Source of the DNA: Dysidea avara
Lineage: Eukaryota; Porifera; Demospongiae; Dictyoceratida; Dysideidae
Direction: 5' to 3'
NCBI RefSeq assembly: GCF_963678975.1
Contig: NC_089281.1
Coordinates: forward strand, 372,001 to 436,000
DNA length: 64,000 bases
The notes beneath the pieces were generated by a model, which was not told where the DNA came from, ran no database searches, and saw only the letters and a list, made by a program, of their open reading frames with translations. The translations under genes and the position numbers were made by a program. Positions 39,201 through 49,522 of the stretch are shown here, in pieces (the first letter of the stretch is position 1; the number at the start of each line of letters is the position of its first letter).

Positions 39201-41321
39201 TTGCAAGAGTAAAGCCATCCTAATGTCCACCTGTACACCTTCCCTCAATTCCCAGTACTTTCATTGTTTATGACCTGTTTGTTTATTCCATACAGTAAAC
39301 TGTTTTGATGTTTAGTAAACACAAGTGAGACAATATCGATTGTTTTTCTGTTGTGCAGCTGTGATCCGTAACTATGGTAACCTGTTACTGGAGGTGTCAG
39401 CTTCAGTACCTGATGGCGTTGTCTGTTTCTTCCCCAGTTATGATTATATGGTGAGTGTTAAAGTAAATACCAATAATATAATATTAGCTAATCTAGTAAA
39501 TGTGCTAGTAAAACTCTGTCAATTGTTCAATATGCTACATCACTGATGTAGTGTGTACAAGTTTCAATTTCAAATCAACACGGTCGTTATCCTACATAAT
39601 ATAGTCTTGCAGGATCTCCAGCAAGTCCCTCACTGATTCATCCAGTGAAACAACATATTGTGTGGGTAGGGCTCTAGACTGGTGTATCTGTACACTCTAT
39701 TGTCTCATCTGTGACATTATAACTAGCATAGTGTGTGACACACAGGAAGGGACCACTGAATGACTTCCTGTAAGACCAATTAATGACTACTTCCTGTAGA
39801 GTTATTGTGTTAGGCTCATAGTCAGTCATTGAGTTAGTTTATTTGTTGTCATATCACTGAACATTGGATTAACCATACATGCAATACTGTATGTAACCGG
39901 GAGGGAAGGTGTCTGTTACAGTAACAGACACTGTACATTACACACTTGGTGGGTGTATGTTGCATATCTCTCTATGGCTGTTGCTATAAAAGATGTCAGT
40001 TTTACCTCTTTCAGAGGTAAAACTCATAATGTAGTTATTATATAGAGCCAGTCCTTATATGGAGCCAGTCCTTATATAGATCCGGTCCATTTGGAACCAA
40101 AATCTTGTATGTTAGTGTGAAGTGCAGTCTCTAGTTGGTTGGGGAATAGTATTTACCATGTTGTGACATCTTAGCTGTGAACAATTTGTACCCAAAGGAA
40201 ATGCTGGTTGTTAGTTGCCAAATTGTAACCTGACACCTCACCAATAAGGACACCTTGATAATCAGGACACTAGTCCATGGTCCCAATATAGATGCTGAGG
40301 TTATGCTGTAGTAATGGATCATGTGATCCGGAGCCAACACAGCCAGTAGGATGAGATTGTTTGTTTTGATGATATTTCACAGGAAATGGCCAAGTGATAA
40401 AATATGAATAACAAGTAATTAAGTTAGTTGATGTGATAATGTCCACACCAACCAACACCACAAAATGATGTCATTGTCCCACTCAGTGTTGTAACATGAA
40501 AGCTTGTTAGTTTTGGATCACATTTTCAATTTTAACTTGAACAAATTCTAAAGCTGAGCCACACGCAAGTACTTTATAATGGGTTGGCTCCTGATGTTAG
40601 CTAGCTACATATATGTATAATAATTATTATAATGTACACATCTTTGTATCTTAGTGCTTTTGGGTAGTGGAGCCTGTGGGAACACCTTAACCTTAGTAAA
40701 ACTGGAGTGTTAATATTAAATATTCGTAAATATTGGACAAAGGAAAAATACAGGCTGGCCATTATTTGGGTAGGGGTGTCTTACAACAAGTATTGTTTCA
40801 CACTCAGGAAGGAGTCGTATCATCATGGGTTGATCAAGGTATCATGAGTAAGGTACAGTCCAACAAGCTGGTGTTCATCGAGACACAAGACTTCATTGAA
40901 ACATCTTTAGCACTACAAAATTATCATAAGGTGATCATTGCTATTGGTAACTAAAACGTGTACAATATTATAACACACAACAACACCTATGTTCTGTGTG
41001 ATCAGTACACTATGACCCTCAAAGGATTTTGCCCTTTTTCTTAATGTCATTGAGGGAAACATGAGTTAGTTGCATGTTATCTGCAAACATCAAATTACAA
41101 CACAATTGATATGCATTTCACTACAATTTATAATGCTTCAGTTGAGATAATATCCCACCAGTGTATGGCAGCTTGTGGGAGTGGTTGCTATGGGTCATGT
41201 TGTCATAGGCATGCTGTAATGGGAGAGGAGCTGTGTTGTTATCAGTGGCCAGAGGAAAAGTATCTGAGGGAGTTGATTTTAGTAAGTTTGTCTATGTAAT
41301 TGTGTAGTGTGTTTGTGTGTG

Positions 41322-41360
<39 letters not shown>

Positions 41361-42350
41361 ATGCATGCTACCAACCTCCTCGTGGTGGGCCTGGTAACAT
41401 GCCACTCTGGTGGTGTGGCTAATGATAGCCCCCCTGGCTCTGACTATGTGGTGGACACCAGGCAGGGTCAGAGTGCCCTTGAGTTGGTCTTGCAAGCCAA
41501 CAACAGGGTTAACACCATGATAACAACAGGGTTAACACCATCCATGCCCATTCATTCATCAAATTGCAGGTTTCCCAGCATCCTTTGGCTAGGTGGGTGG
41601 GTGGAGTGGGGGACCAGATCAAAGAATTCGGGACAGGTAGTCTATCCTGTATGTGTAGCGTGTGTGTTGTGTGTGTACGTGTGTACGTGTGCAGTGTGGG
41701 CCAAAACCTTCACCTGTGGGACATGGTACAGGTTACTAGTCCAGATTTTCCTGCGCTGACTCACAACATCAGTGCTGGTTCGCTGGTTAGGGATGATAGT
41801 GCTACCTAGCATGGTAGCCAAAGGCTTTGCTTTTGTGCATGTGTCATGATAGTAAAAAATACAAGGTGTATGATTACAATAATCACCTAGTAACCATCAA
41901 CACAATCACATACCATAATTTCTTGACACTTATTACTGACCATAACATCTTCTGGCTAATAGTGTCCCTACAAGTGAGGCTGTTACTATGGTAGCATCAA
42001 CTATCACCATTCACAACACCCAGACAAGTCAGGTGATAATGAACTGATCATGATACTAATATTATTCCAGCCCTACAGTATTAAATAATGTACTACATAT
42101 ACTGCCAGTGGCTGATAACATGTGTTATAATATGATTATCCTAACTGGCGAGATTAGTGGCTACTAGGAGATCATGTGAGAGTACAGGGTGGACCAAGTT
42201 AATGTTAATCACTTTACTAAACATGATTAGGTGATCTGTCTGTGGTGAAGTGTGTTGGTAAACTGTCCAACTGATGAAATAGAATCTGTACAAGTTTCCC
42301 AAACACATCACACACACGCATACACACACACGCATACACACACACATGCA

Positions 42351-42429
<79 letters not shown>

Positions 42430-43785
42430 CAATCTTTGTCCCCTGACCCTCCCAGGCAGGAGGAGGATGGACATGCAATAGGAAAGATCTGAGTCATTGA
42501 CAATGGAGGCTTCCCCTCACATGTATGTACACACACTACACTAGTACTACACTACACTAGTACTACACTACAGTAGTACTACAGTACACTACACCACGCA
42601 CACACACACACGCTACACTACACTACACAGCATAGTTCATATGGTTAACACATCATTACTAATACACCGTTCCCTCGCAGACAACCATTATGGTAGAGCA
42701 GTAGTCATGTTTGGTATCCCCTATGTGTACACTCAGAGTAGGATCCTTAAGGTGAGAAGCATCATGTGATCTGTACTCAAGCTCATGTGAGCCAATCACC
42801 ACAGGCACGGCTGGAATATCTTCATGATCAGTTTCAAGTCAAGGAGAATGATTTTCTGACTTTTGATGCCATGAGGAATGCAGCCCAGGTATGGAGGGGT
42901 ATGCCTCCTGTGGAGTAGGAAACAGTGTGGCTTCTCTCCACTGTTTGTGTATACATTGTGTGTTTGTAGCCTCAGGGATAATCAATTACAGCCAATCACC
43001 TGGCAGGAGGCATTCTTAAGGGGTCTTACAATGTAGAGGAAATTTGGTTAATTGTTTGTGTGTCCACTACAGTGTGTTGGTCGAGCCATTAGGAACAAGT
43101 CAGATTATGGTATCATGATGTTTGCTGATAAGGTAGTGTTACAATTACTGTCATGTTTGTAACCTAATAGAGATGGATCACTGTTCATATTGTATAGAAT
43201 ACTTGTCATTCCGTTACAGCGATATGGTAGGCTTGACAAGAGGAGTAAATTACCCAAATGGATTCAGGTACTAGTCATGTGATGACTTACAACTGTTGTT
43301 ACACCTTATATGGTATGGTATGTTAGGAACATTTAAAGGATTCAGTATTGAACTTGTCTACAGAAGAGGCAGTCCAGGTTTGTTACAATGGCTATCATTT
43401 GACTGGGTATATTGGCATGATCAATTATTGGTTGGTGTTAGTGTTCAAATATTTAAACTGTCGTTCCCTTGATGAGCCATAGAGCCCACACTATTATATT
43501 GTATGGCTTCAGTGTATTGATTTATTGTGTCATCCATATTAGCTGTGTAAAGTGTTCCTGAGAAAGATGGCTCAGCCTTTCTCCCAAGTAAGTGCAATAA
43601 GAACTCATACAAGAGAATACATGCTCAATGTAGGAGTAGTGTAGTGTGATATTCTCCCACATTGTTGTAACCATAGTTACTACATCTTCTCTCTCCAACA
43701 GAAAGATCAGCTGGGCTTGTCATTACTGACTTATGAACAAGTTGTAGCTCGTAATAATAGGATACAATCAGAATTATTAACATAA
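26398..43785 (+). CDS. ERCC2: TFIIH helicase subunit XPD, complete, 29 coding exons
   Basis: XPD is the 5'-3' DNA helicase of TFIIH, used in nucleotide excision repair and transcription. Exons: 26398-26402, 26450-26549, 28012-28089, 29344-29406, 29455-29568, 29622-29732, 29778-29840, 29890-29952, 30002-30125, 30178-30274, 30322-30377, 30424-30501, 35276-35349, 35667-35761, 35810-35928, 36121-36190, 38187-38256, 38785-38886, 38932-38995, 39359-39450, 40808-40930, 41209-41281, 42681-42751, 42805-42888, 43073-43132, 43220-43267, 43327-43377, 43543-43587, 43702-43785. All junctions are GT-AG and in phase, giving 758 residues (human 760). Walker A PSGTGKT has its lysine at 48. The four iron-sulfur cysteines are in [21 protein letters not shown] and GWCPYF. 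The DEAH box is at 235-238. Later motifs include [22 protein letters not shown] and QCVGRAIR. All key residues are present, so the gene looks functional. It ends TAA at 43783-43785. Confidence 0.96.
26622..26790. repeat. About 30-bp tandem repeat in ERCC2 intron 2
   Basis: Units of the type actatactacacaccagatc plus tgctacacac repeat about six times with indels. The plus-strand frames here follow the repeat and are not genes. Confidence 0.85.
27058..27300. repeat. Tandem cacatactatacta and (CA)n repeats
   Basis: An irregular array of actatactacacacac units passes into pure CA repeats (27219-27275). It lies in ERCC2 intron 2, about 0.4 kb after the related 26.6-kb array. Confidence 0.9.
27503..28011. 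other. Probable remnant of a CAGTGGCGG-type element
   Basis: The sequence cagtggcggcggaagg at 27503 resembles the ends of the hAT-like elements at 25502 and 56379, and gggggcatgccccc lies at 27748-27761. I found no matching right end before ERCC2 exon 3, so this may be a truncated copy. Confidence 0.35.
29841..29889 (+). other. 49-nt ERCC2 intron 7 made largely of the dispersed motif
   Basis: The intron begins GTAGGT and ends TTGTTAAG. In between it contains gactgttctattagagtat, the motif seen about 15 times in the window. Splicing here is fixed by the conserved protein on both sides (GIYNL and DDLKQYG). Confidence 0.85.
31680..31796. repeat. 18-bp minisatellite in ERCC2 intron 12
   Basis: About six copies of tcctgttttaccagttca. 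Frames on both strands are periodic because 18 is a multiple of 3; they are not genes. Confidence 0.92.
31895..32040. mobile_element. Short dispersed element of the gtcctgatta family, copy 1
   Basis: It contains gtcctgattaccaaggtgtc, ccaggtcagtttatgta, gtgtctggattatgtag and a right end gtgtccaccagttccact. Close copies lie at 35410-35545 (plus) and 36272-36395 (minus), all in ERCC2 introns. Confidence 0.65.
32388..32710. repeat. (ACTG)n tetranucleotide array, about 320 bp
   Basis: A nearly perfect run of gactgact, with occasional single extra g residues after 32600 (ctggactg). It is in ERCC2 intron 12 and likely highly length-variable. Confidence 0.97.
33455..33780 (+). mobile_element. SINE family A, copy 1
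   Basis: The 5' part (aaccaagtggtaccagggtc) resembles a degenerate tRNA head. The body contains tttccttgagcaagaaactt, cacattgctccagtctac and ggacctggtgtcaactgggg. The 3' part has gggacatggtacaacttcct, ttactagtcctgcccc and ggcagaggcttttctttt, followed by a GT-rich tail. Related copies lie at 34245-34515 (minus) and 41385-41840 (plus). Confidence 0.7.
34245..34515 (-). mobile_element. SINE family A, copy 2
   Basis: Read on the minus strand it has tttccttgagcaataaactt, cacattgctccagtctac, ggcctggtgtcaactgggg and ttactagtcctgcccctgg in the same order as copy 1. The head (agcactggcctggtaattgc) is diverged. It lies in the same ERCC2 intron about 0.5 kb from copy 1, in opposite orientation. Confidence 0.7.
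35410..35545. mobile_element. Short dispersed element of the gtcctgatta family, copy 2
   Basis: It shares gtcctgattatcaaggtgtc, ccaggtcagtttatgta and gtgtctggattatgtag with the copy at 31895-32040, in the same orientation, in ERCC2 intron 13. Confidence 0.65.
36272..36413 (-). mobile_element. Short dispersed element of the gtcctgatta family, copy 3
   Basis: This is the reverse-orientation copy: gtggacacttgaggacacct, acataatccagacaggtccc, then caccttgataatcaggacat. Its end runs into ggtgtccatattacactgg, the same words that form the 25-bp minisatellite that follows. The array therefore probably grew from the end of this element. Confidence 0.65.
36441..36920 (+). repeat. 25-bp minisatellite, left arm of an inverted pair
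   Basis: About 19 units contain ggaccagtgtaatat spaced every 25 bp, with variants (ggacacctt, gggcacctc, gaacacctc) between. The array lies in ERCC2 intron 16 and meets the opposite-orientation array at 36921. Reading frames through it are repeat artefacts. Confidence 0.97.
36925..37431 (-). repeat. 25-bp minisatellite, right arm of an inverted pair
   Basis: About 20 units are the reverse complement of those at 36441-36920 (ggtgtccatattacactggt, with ggt or cgt variants). Only a few bases (tcaagtacact) separate the arms, so single strands could fold into a hairpin of about 480 bp. Confidence 0.97.
41320..41366. repeat. (GTGC)n/(GCAT)n microsatellite
   Basis: About ten gtgc units end in gcatgcatgc. 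It lies just before SINE copy 3 in ERCC2 intron 22. Confidence 0.9.
41385..41840 (+). mobile_element. SINE family A-related, copy 3 (diverged)
   Basis: The 3' part matches copy 1: caccttcacctgtgggacatgg, ggttactagtcc, gcgctgactcac and ggtagccaaaggctttgctttt. The 5' part differs (ctggctctgactatgtggtg). It may be a composite or a subfamily with another head. It is in ERCC2 intron 22. Confidence 0.55.
42308..42427. repeat. (CA)n microsatellite
   Basis: An interrupted then pure CA run in ERCC2 intron 22. The Cys/Val and Thr/His reading frames across it are artefacts. Confidence 0.97.
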
Positions 43786-44252
43786 TATGAATTATAAATT
43801 GTTCTTGATTAGTGTCATAATACAGTGGCTTATTATCCTTATTGGGGATGCATGTGCTGCGTATTGTGTATGTGTGAATTCTGGAGTCAAATACCAACCA
43901 TAATTCTATGAAGTATGCTTTGTGGTTGCCTGGTTATAATGTTGTCCAACTTCTGTCTACAGGATGAACCTATAAGCTGCTGGTTCACAAGCCAGTTATA
44001 TAATATAAACTATAGGTTACTTTCTGTTTCATACAGAGAAATGGCTGCTTTTTCATGTGACTGGATTTCCCGCCAAGACGGTATGTTGTATACTTGTGTG
44101 ATGAATCTAGTTGTTACACAACTACATCTGCGGGCGATGACGTAATTGTCTGGTAGGTGACGTAAATCGATAGCTAATGACTAACTAATCATTTCGTGAT
44201 AGGTAGAGATCGTAGTGGTAGTTTAGCGAGTGAGCGTTAATCGTTGCTCATC
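43786..44252. other. Intergenic gap between ERCC2 and the PH/BTK gene
   Basis: 467 bp with the ERCC2 3' UTR and the promoter of the next gene. A short frame at 43915-44145 has no recognisable match, and I do not call it. Confidence 0.5.
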
Positions 44253-46328
44253 ATGGTCGATCGTACTCACAGCATCAAAATCGGTAGCCTCTGGAAGCGG
44301 TCCAGTTCAAATGGTGGCAAATCTTTCTTCACTAAGAGAAACTACAGACCCCGCGTGTTCATCCTCACTCATCAAACACTGTGTTTTTATTCCGGGAACG
44401 TTAATGTGAGTTACTAAACAATATTATAACTAAAGCTTGTTATATTGGTTGCTTATAGAATGTAGGGGCGTCTAAAGGAAGAATTGATATCCCTGCGATA
44501 AGAGCAGTCGAGTTCGTTGACGATAACGCATTCGGTCTACCTCACACATTTCAGGTGAGTACAGTAGTTGAGATCTTAGCTATATCTAATGAAGCTTCAT
44601 GTGTACACACATCATGGTATAATATGCCAACAGTTTGTAATAGTTTCACATCTCATCGAAGCCATCTCACCATTACAGGTAACACACACGAGCAAGAAAC
44701 ACGGTTTCCAGACTGTATACATCACTGCTACTGACAAGACGGAGTGTGCAGAGTGGGTGACTAAGCTGAGAAAAGGTGTGTAGCTCAATATAATACAATT
44801 CATAGCAAGTTATAAACACAATTACCATTTGGGTCACTTTGTTGTTATTATAATCTGACCATCATAATGACATTATTGACGGAATGTAGTCATATCAGTT
44901 AGCTGTAATTTGCTAACAAGCCATCGTACTGTTAGCCTGTAGGTCACCATATGTCAATAACAGCAGCTAATAGTGTAGGGTGACCCAGCAGCAGCTAATA
45001 GTGTAGGGTGACTTAGTAAACAACAGCCAGCTAGTGTAAACTAAACCAGCTGTGTAGTGAACCTTGTTATTGTACCTACCACAATGTAGAGTAATGATAT
45101 AGTAAAATGATACTGGCTAGTTGTCATGTCAGTAACTAATACACTAGCTACATTACATTGCAGTTCCCTATACACATTGCTTGTGTATAGTAAGGAAGTT
45201 GTGATCAATTGAAAGTGTTAATGTCTGCAATACAATAGAGGCTTCACTGTACACATATACACACACAATGAAGTGTTGTATTGTGTCATCCTGTGTCATC
45301 CTGTAGAATGTCAGATCAATGTGGACATGTTGATGCACTATCATTCTGGAGCTTTTGTTAAGACTAGTTGGACTTGTTGTGTTAGTAGGGACAAAACTGC
45401 TCTGGGATGTCAGCCAACTTACTTCTTGCTCACTAAGAGTTCATCACGTTATGCTGACTTGAGAAGAAAGGACACCCTCACACGCAAGCCATCACTGAAA
45501 CAAACTCCGATGCATTGTTCCACTGAGAATCTTCACAATATTGAAGATCGGCCAATGTCAAGTTGTGGAGTAAGGCCACTCCAGCAACAGAAGCCACTCC
45601 CCCTTATGCCTAGCAACAGTGATTTAGATATGGTACACAGTGTCACAATACAAAACGGAGGGATACTCAGCCGAGAGGAATTGTTAGCTGGAAGAATTAG
45701 TCCTCAAATTGGAGAAAGAAGTCCATTAGTTGGGGGTAGAGCGGTGCCTCAGAGGAACAGTTTTGCTCCATCGTGTTCTAGTAATGGAACCCCTTCATTG
45801 TATGATGAACAAAATGATGGAGCCCTACCCACTGTGGCTGCAGAATATAATCCAGCCACTCCCCTTAAGAGTTCTGCATCAAGTTCCAGCTCAGTTAGCT
45901 CCACCCCCATGGTTCACAAGACCTCATTGGCCAGTATTGGAGAGCCAACAGCAGATGAAGATCTGCCCCCACCCATCCCACCTCGTAGTGCTGTCAGAAT
46001 GAAGCGATCACCATCCCCAGCTCCCTCCCATTCACTACAGAAACCCCCAGTACCCCCTCGTAAGGAAAGCAATAGAACAACACCAAATAAGGCACCACAT
46101 CAACCACCTCCTTCAATCAGACCACCTCTGATACCAACTGTTTCTTTACCATCCATCAACCAACCTGAAGTAACTGGCTCACATGATCAGTCAGTAAGGG
46201 AAAGTCCCCGCAAAGTATTACAACCTTCTCAATCATCACCAATTGCATTACGTAAGAGAAAACCAATCACCAAACCAATGATAACACCACGACTAGCTCA
46301 TAACAATCCTAACATGATACAATTATGA
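44253..46328 (+). CDS. PH domain plus BTK zinc-motif protein with proline-rich tail, no kinase
   Basis: Exons 44253-44405, 44459-44554, 44679-44775 and 45307-46328 join in phase to 455 residues. Residues 1 to about 115 form a PH domain of the Tec type: LWKRSSS, KSFFTKRNYRPRVFILT, KGRIDIPAIRAVEFV, then TVYITATDKTECAEWVTKLRK. Next comes the BTK motif HYHSGAFVKTSWTCC followed eight residues later by GC, with the His and three Cys that bind zinc. The rest is low-complexity and carries SH3-binding prolines (PPPIPPRS, KPPVPPRK). In Tec kinases this order continues into SH3, SH2 and kinase domains. Here a stop codon ends the protein at 46328 and no such exons follow. It probably binds phosphoinositides and SH3 partners as a membrane adaptor. 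RASA2/3-type GAPs also carry PH-BTK, but their domains precede it and none is seen here. Confidence 0.88.
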
Positions 46329-46699
46329 AGAGCTGTACACCATTTTGTGTTGTTTATGTATCAAAACACTGTAACAAAACATGTCATATAATATGTGTTC
46401 TTTACACTACTTTTCAATGTGAAATACACCACAAGGTTTTTAATAATAATCTATTGTAACACTTGTCAACACTAGTTCATGTCTTGATGGGCTCCCATTG
46501 GGGTAGTGTGTGTAGTTCCTCCAATCTCTCCTGTGGGAAACAGTGATAATGTCCATCTGTCTATGTGTATATGTATTGGCATGTGAACAAGAACTGATGA
46601 GGTGGTAATCCCTCGATGGAAAGTTGTGGTTCACCACCCCAGTGATCCCTGTTCTCTTTAAATTTGCATTTTTCTTAAAAATCTGACATGATTTTTCTA

Positions 46700-47115
46700 G
46701 ATTCAGTAGCATAACAAGAACAAGAATGATGTCATCATTAGATTTACCTACCCTCGAGGAAAGAAGAAACAAGTCTAAGATAACTACAATGTATAAGATA
46801 ATTAATGGCAATCTAAGTATACCCACAAATGAACTAATACCTAATCATTGTCCATCAAGGGAAGGATATTATAAACAGCTTGACACTATGATTGACTCTT
46901 ATAAATTTTTTTTCCTTTTCCCCTTTTGCAATCAGACTCTGGAACACACTCCCCCCTTTGTAATTCACTCCCCTACCTTAGATGAGCTTTGTACCAACCT
47001 GAACATTCATTATGATCACACCTGTGCACAACAATCTTTAATTTCTGCAAACTTTAAAGTGCCTAACAGAGAAGTTCACAAGATAATCCACTTTCAGCCA
47101 CCTGCCTATTAAGTC
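46700..47115 (+). pseudogene. Non-LTR retrotransposon 3' remnant
   Basis: The frame 46726-47112 reads LDLPTLEERRNKSKITTMYK then IINGNLSIP and, later, PFCNQTLEHTPP. This pattern (LxxPTLExRR...MYKI...LWNxLP) is the C-terminal end of many LINE reverse transcriptase proteins. No reverse transcriptase core precedes it, so it is a 5'-truncated copy of a family distinct from the one at 14.8 kb. Confidence 0.65.
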
Positions 47116-47939
47116 CTTGGCCTGCAAGTTCCACTATATGGCTAGAGGAGGTACGACACACGTTAAGCACTTCAAAATGAATTCATGTTAATTTTGCTTC
47201 TAAACTGATGCTTTAAGGAATTATGGAGACCTTGAATACAATTTCCAGTGCTATTCTCTTCTGTTGTTGCCATTTGTCCTCCATTTTGTGTGGTAAGCTC
47301 TTCATCACGTGATGACATCTCCAATCACTATGGATACTAATATCAAAGGTGTTCAGTGGGGTACACCACATCATTAAATTATGCACCTAGTTTTCAACAT
47401 TGTTTTCAACATTGCTTTTTAAAATTGCTTTGTACAAATGCTATGAGCTCACATGACCTCCTCTGCCATATAGCTAGAAATTTTTAAAAGTGATGACAGC
47501 TCCGTGTTTGTAAATAAAAAATATGAAAATTGCTTTCTACACACGTTTTGTGGAAAGTTTTTCCCCTTGAAAACTTCCTGCCATACAGTACGTGTATCAA
47601 TATTAGCAGTACTGAAGGAGATGTGGTTTTATTTGCAGGGATTACTCACTTTCTACAGGTCACAAAGAAATTTTTACTGACATTTTGAAAGCCTGCAGTA
47701 CCACCTGACAGCCACAGAATTGCATACACATTACATTTCACAAGAAGTAAGCTAATGAGAACATTCCTGAAGGCATTTTAACAATCTCATCCAAAGGAAA
47801 TAGTTAATGATGAACTATAAAACAATTGATGATCAACAAGGCTAATATGGGCACTAACTAGCTAAACATTCCAATGAGCTCACAAGCAATGATCCTTGGA
47901 GGACCCCATACAAAGATGAAAGCAATAAGACTAAGGGGG

Positions 47940-48180
47940 ATGCCATGTTAGGTCCTGATTATCAATGTGTGAGGTAGGAGCCTAAATGTGTGTACACTGA
48001 CCATGGACAAGTGTCCTGATTATCAAAGTGTCCTTATTAGTGAGGTGCCTGATTTCAGGGGTCTAAATGTGTGTACACTAATACAAATGGGACCATGGAC
48101 AAGTGTCCTGATTATCAAGGTGTCCTTATTAGTGTCAAGGTTGTATAGTTAGACACCTCAAGTAGTTAGACGGTGGTCCC
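47940..48180. repeat. Two tandem copies related to the gtcctgatta family
   Basis: Two diverged copies contain tgtcctgattatcaaagtgt and then ccttattagtg, with ctaaatgtgtgtacactga between. They relate to the short elements in the ERCC2 introns and to 40205-40285. Confidence 0.55.
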
Positions 48181-48429
48181 CCAACTAAACAGATTTCAAT
48201 AGACAATATCAATTCCTGAAAGGCAGGATACTAGCAAGGCTCAACTAGGCAGCAAAATATACTCTTATAGAACAGTCAATACATCACATTTCACTGCAAC
48301 ACTCTTTCTGTGTAATGTAGCGACTGAACAATGGACCACTTGAGTGTATTAGTGGACCATTTGTGTGTATTAGTGAGGATGGAAGGTATACTACAAGCTG
48401 TATAGACTGCCACTGACTTGTGAGCCCAT

Positions 48430-48752
48430 TGTGGCTTAACTGGAATAGGGGACTTGTGGTTTAACTGGAATAGGGGACTTGTGGGGCTTAACTGGAATAG
48501 GGGACTTGTGGGGCTTAACTGGAATAGGGGACTTGTGGCTTAACTGGAATAGGGGACTTGTGGTTTAACTGGAATAGGGGACTTGTGGCTTAACTGGAAA
48601 AGGGGACTTGTGGCTTAACTGGAATAGGGGACTTGTGGTTTAACTGGAATAGGGGACTTGTGGCTTAACTGGAATAGGGGACTTGTGGTTTAACTGGAAT
48701 AGGGGACTTGTGGAATAGGGGACCTGTGGTTTAACTGGAATCGGGGACTTGT
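48430..48752. repeat. 23-26-bp minisatellite
   Basis: About 13 copies of aactggaataggggacttgt joined by ggctt, ggttt or ggggctt spacers. It lies about 0.8 kb downstream of the metacaspase-like exon. Confidence 0.95.
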
Positions 48753-49522
48753 CAACAGGTAAAACACTCAACAACATGTGAAAATCAAACTGACGTCTAG
48801 TAAAGCGTTCTGCTGCTTTAGGAGGAAGAGCTACACTTGACAAACTTACAGTTTCACCTCAACACACACATGCTACATACCAAGGGGGGTAGGCTACTGT
48901 TACCAGTGGCTGGTGTTGGCTCATGTGCTCACTTGTCAACTCTCACACACTCACTGATAAATTTAATATTAAAATACTATTGCAGAGATGCCAACCTCTG
49001 AACAATTTTAGGAGTGAGACCTCAAACACTACCAGCAATGTGGACCAGATTCAAGTGCAGCTCCAGCATTTTTGGTAGTAAAGACCAAAAAAAAAAAAAA
49101 AAGGTTGCAACATGCTCAAAGTAAGCACAGGTCTGTCCAATTTTAAGCACAGGGCTAATCATGAAGCAGATCAGGCCTAGTGAGAACTAAGCTGAAAGAG
49201 TGAGAAATAGAGGGTCAGGCGTGAGAGCGTAACATTACTAGCCAAAGACTGAGACTCACGCCTAATGCATGAGAGTTGGCATGTCTGCTATTGTACTGCA
49301 GTTGAAATTGGTATATTGTTACCAGTCTGACCAGTGCTACACTATATAAGGAATAGATCACTTTCCATGTTGTATGTTATGAGAGATATATGTTATTGTG
49401 CTAAAGCAGAAAAGTAAAGATAATTTGTATTTATTATGTTCTATTGTATGGCATAGAGTGATTCCAGGTGTAGATGTGCAAGTGTATCTCTTTCAAAATA
49501 CTCTAATAGAACAATCACTTAC

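Noticed and set aside
42141..42474. Cys/Val-repeat and Thr/His-repeat frames
   Set aside because: CA microsatellite read in several frames.
48640..48843. Minus-strand frame LSSVALPPKAAERFTRRQFD as a possible last metacaspase exon
   Set aside because: The phase from the 49523 donor does not fit this frame with the nearest acceptor, and the tail runs into a minisatellite.
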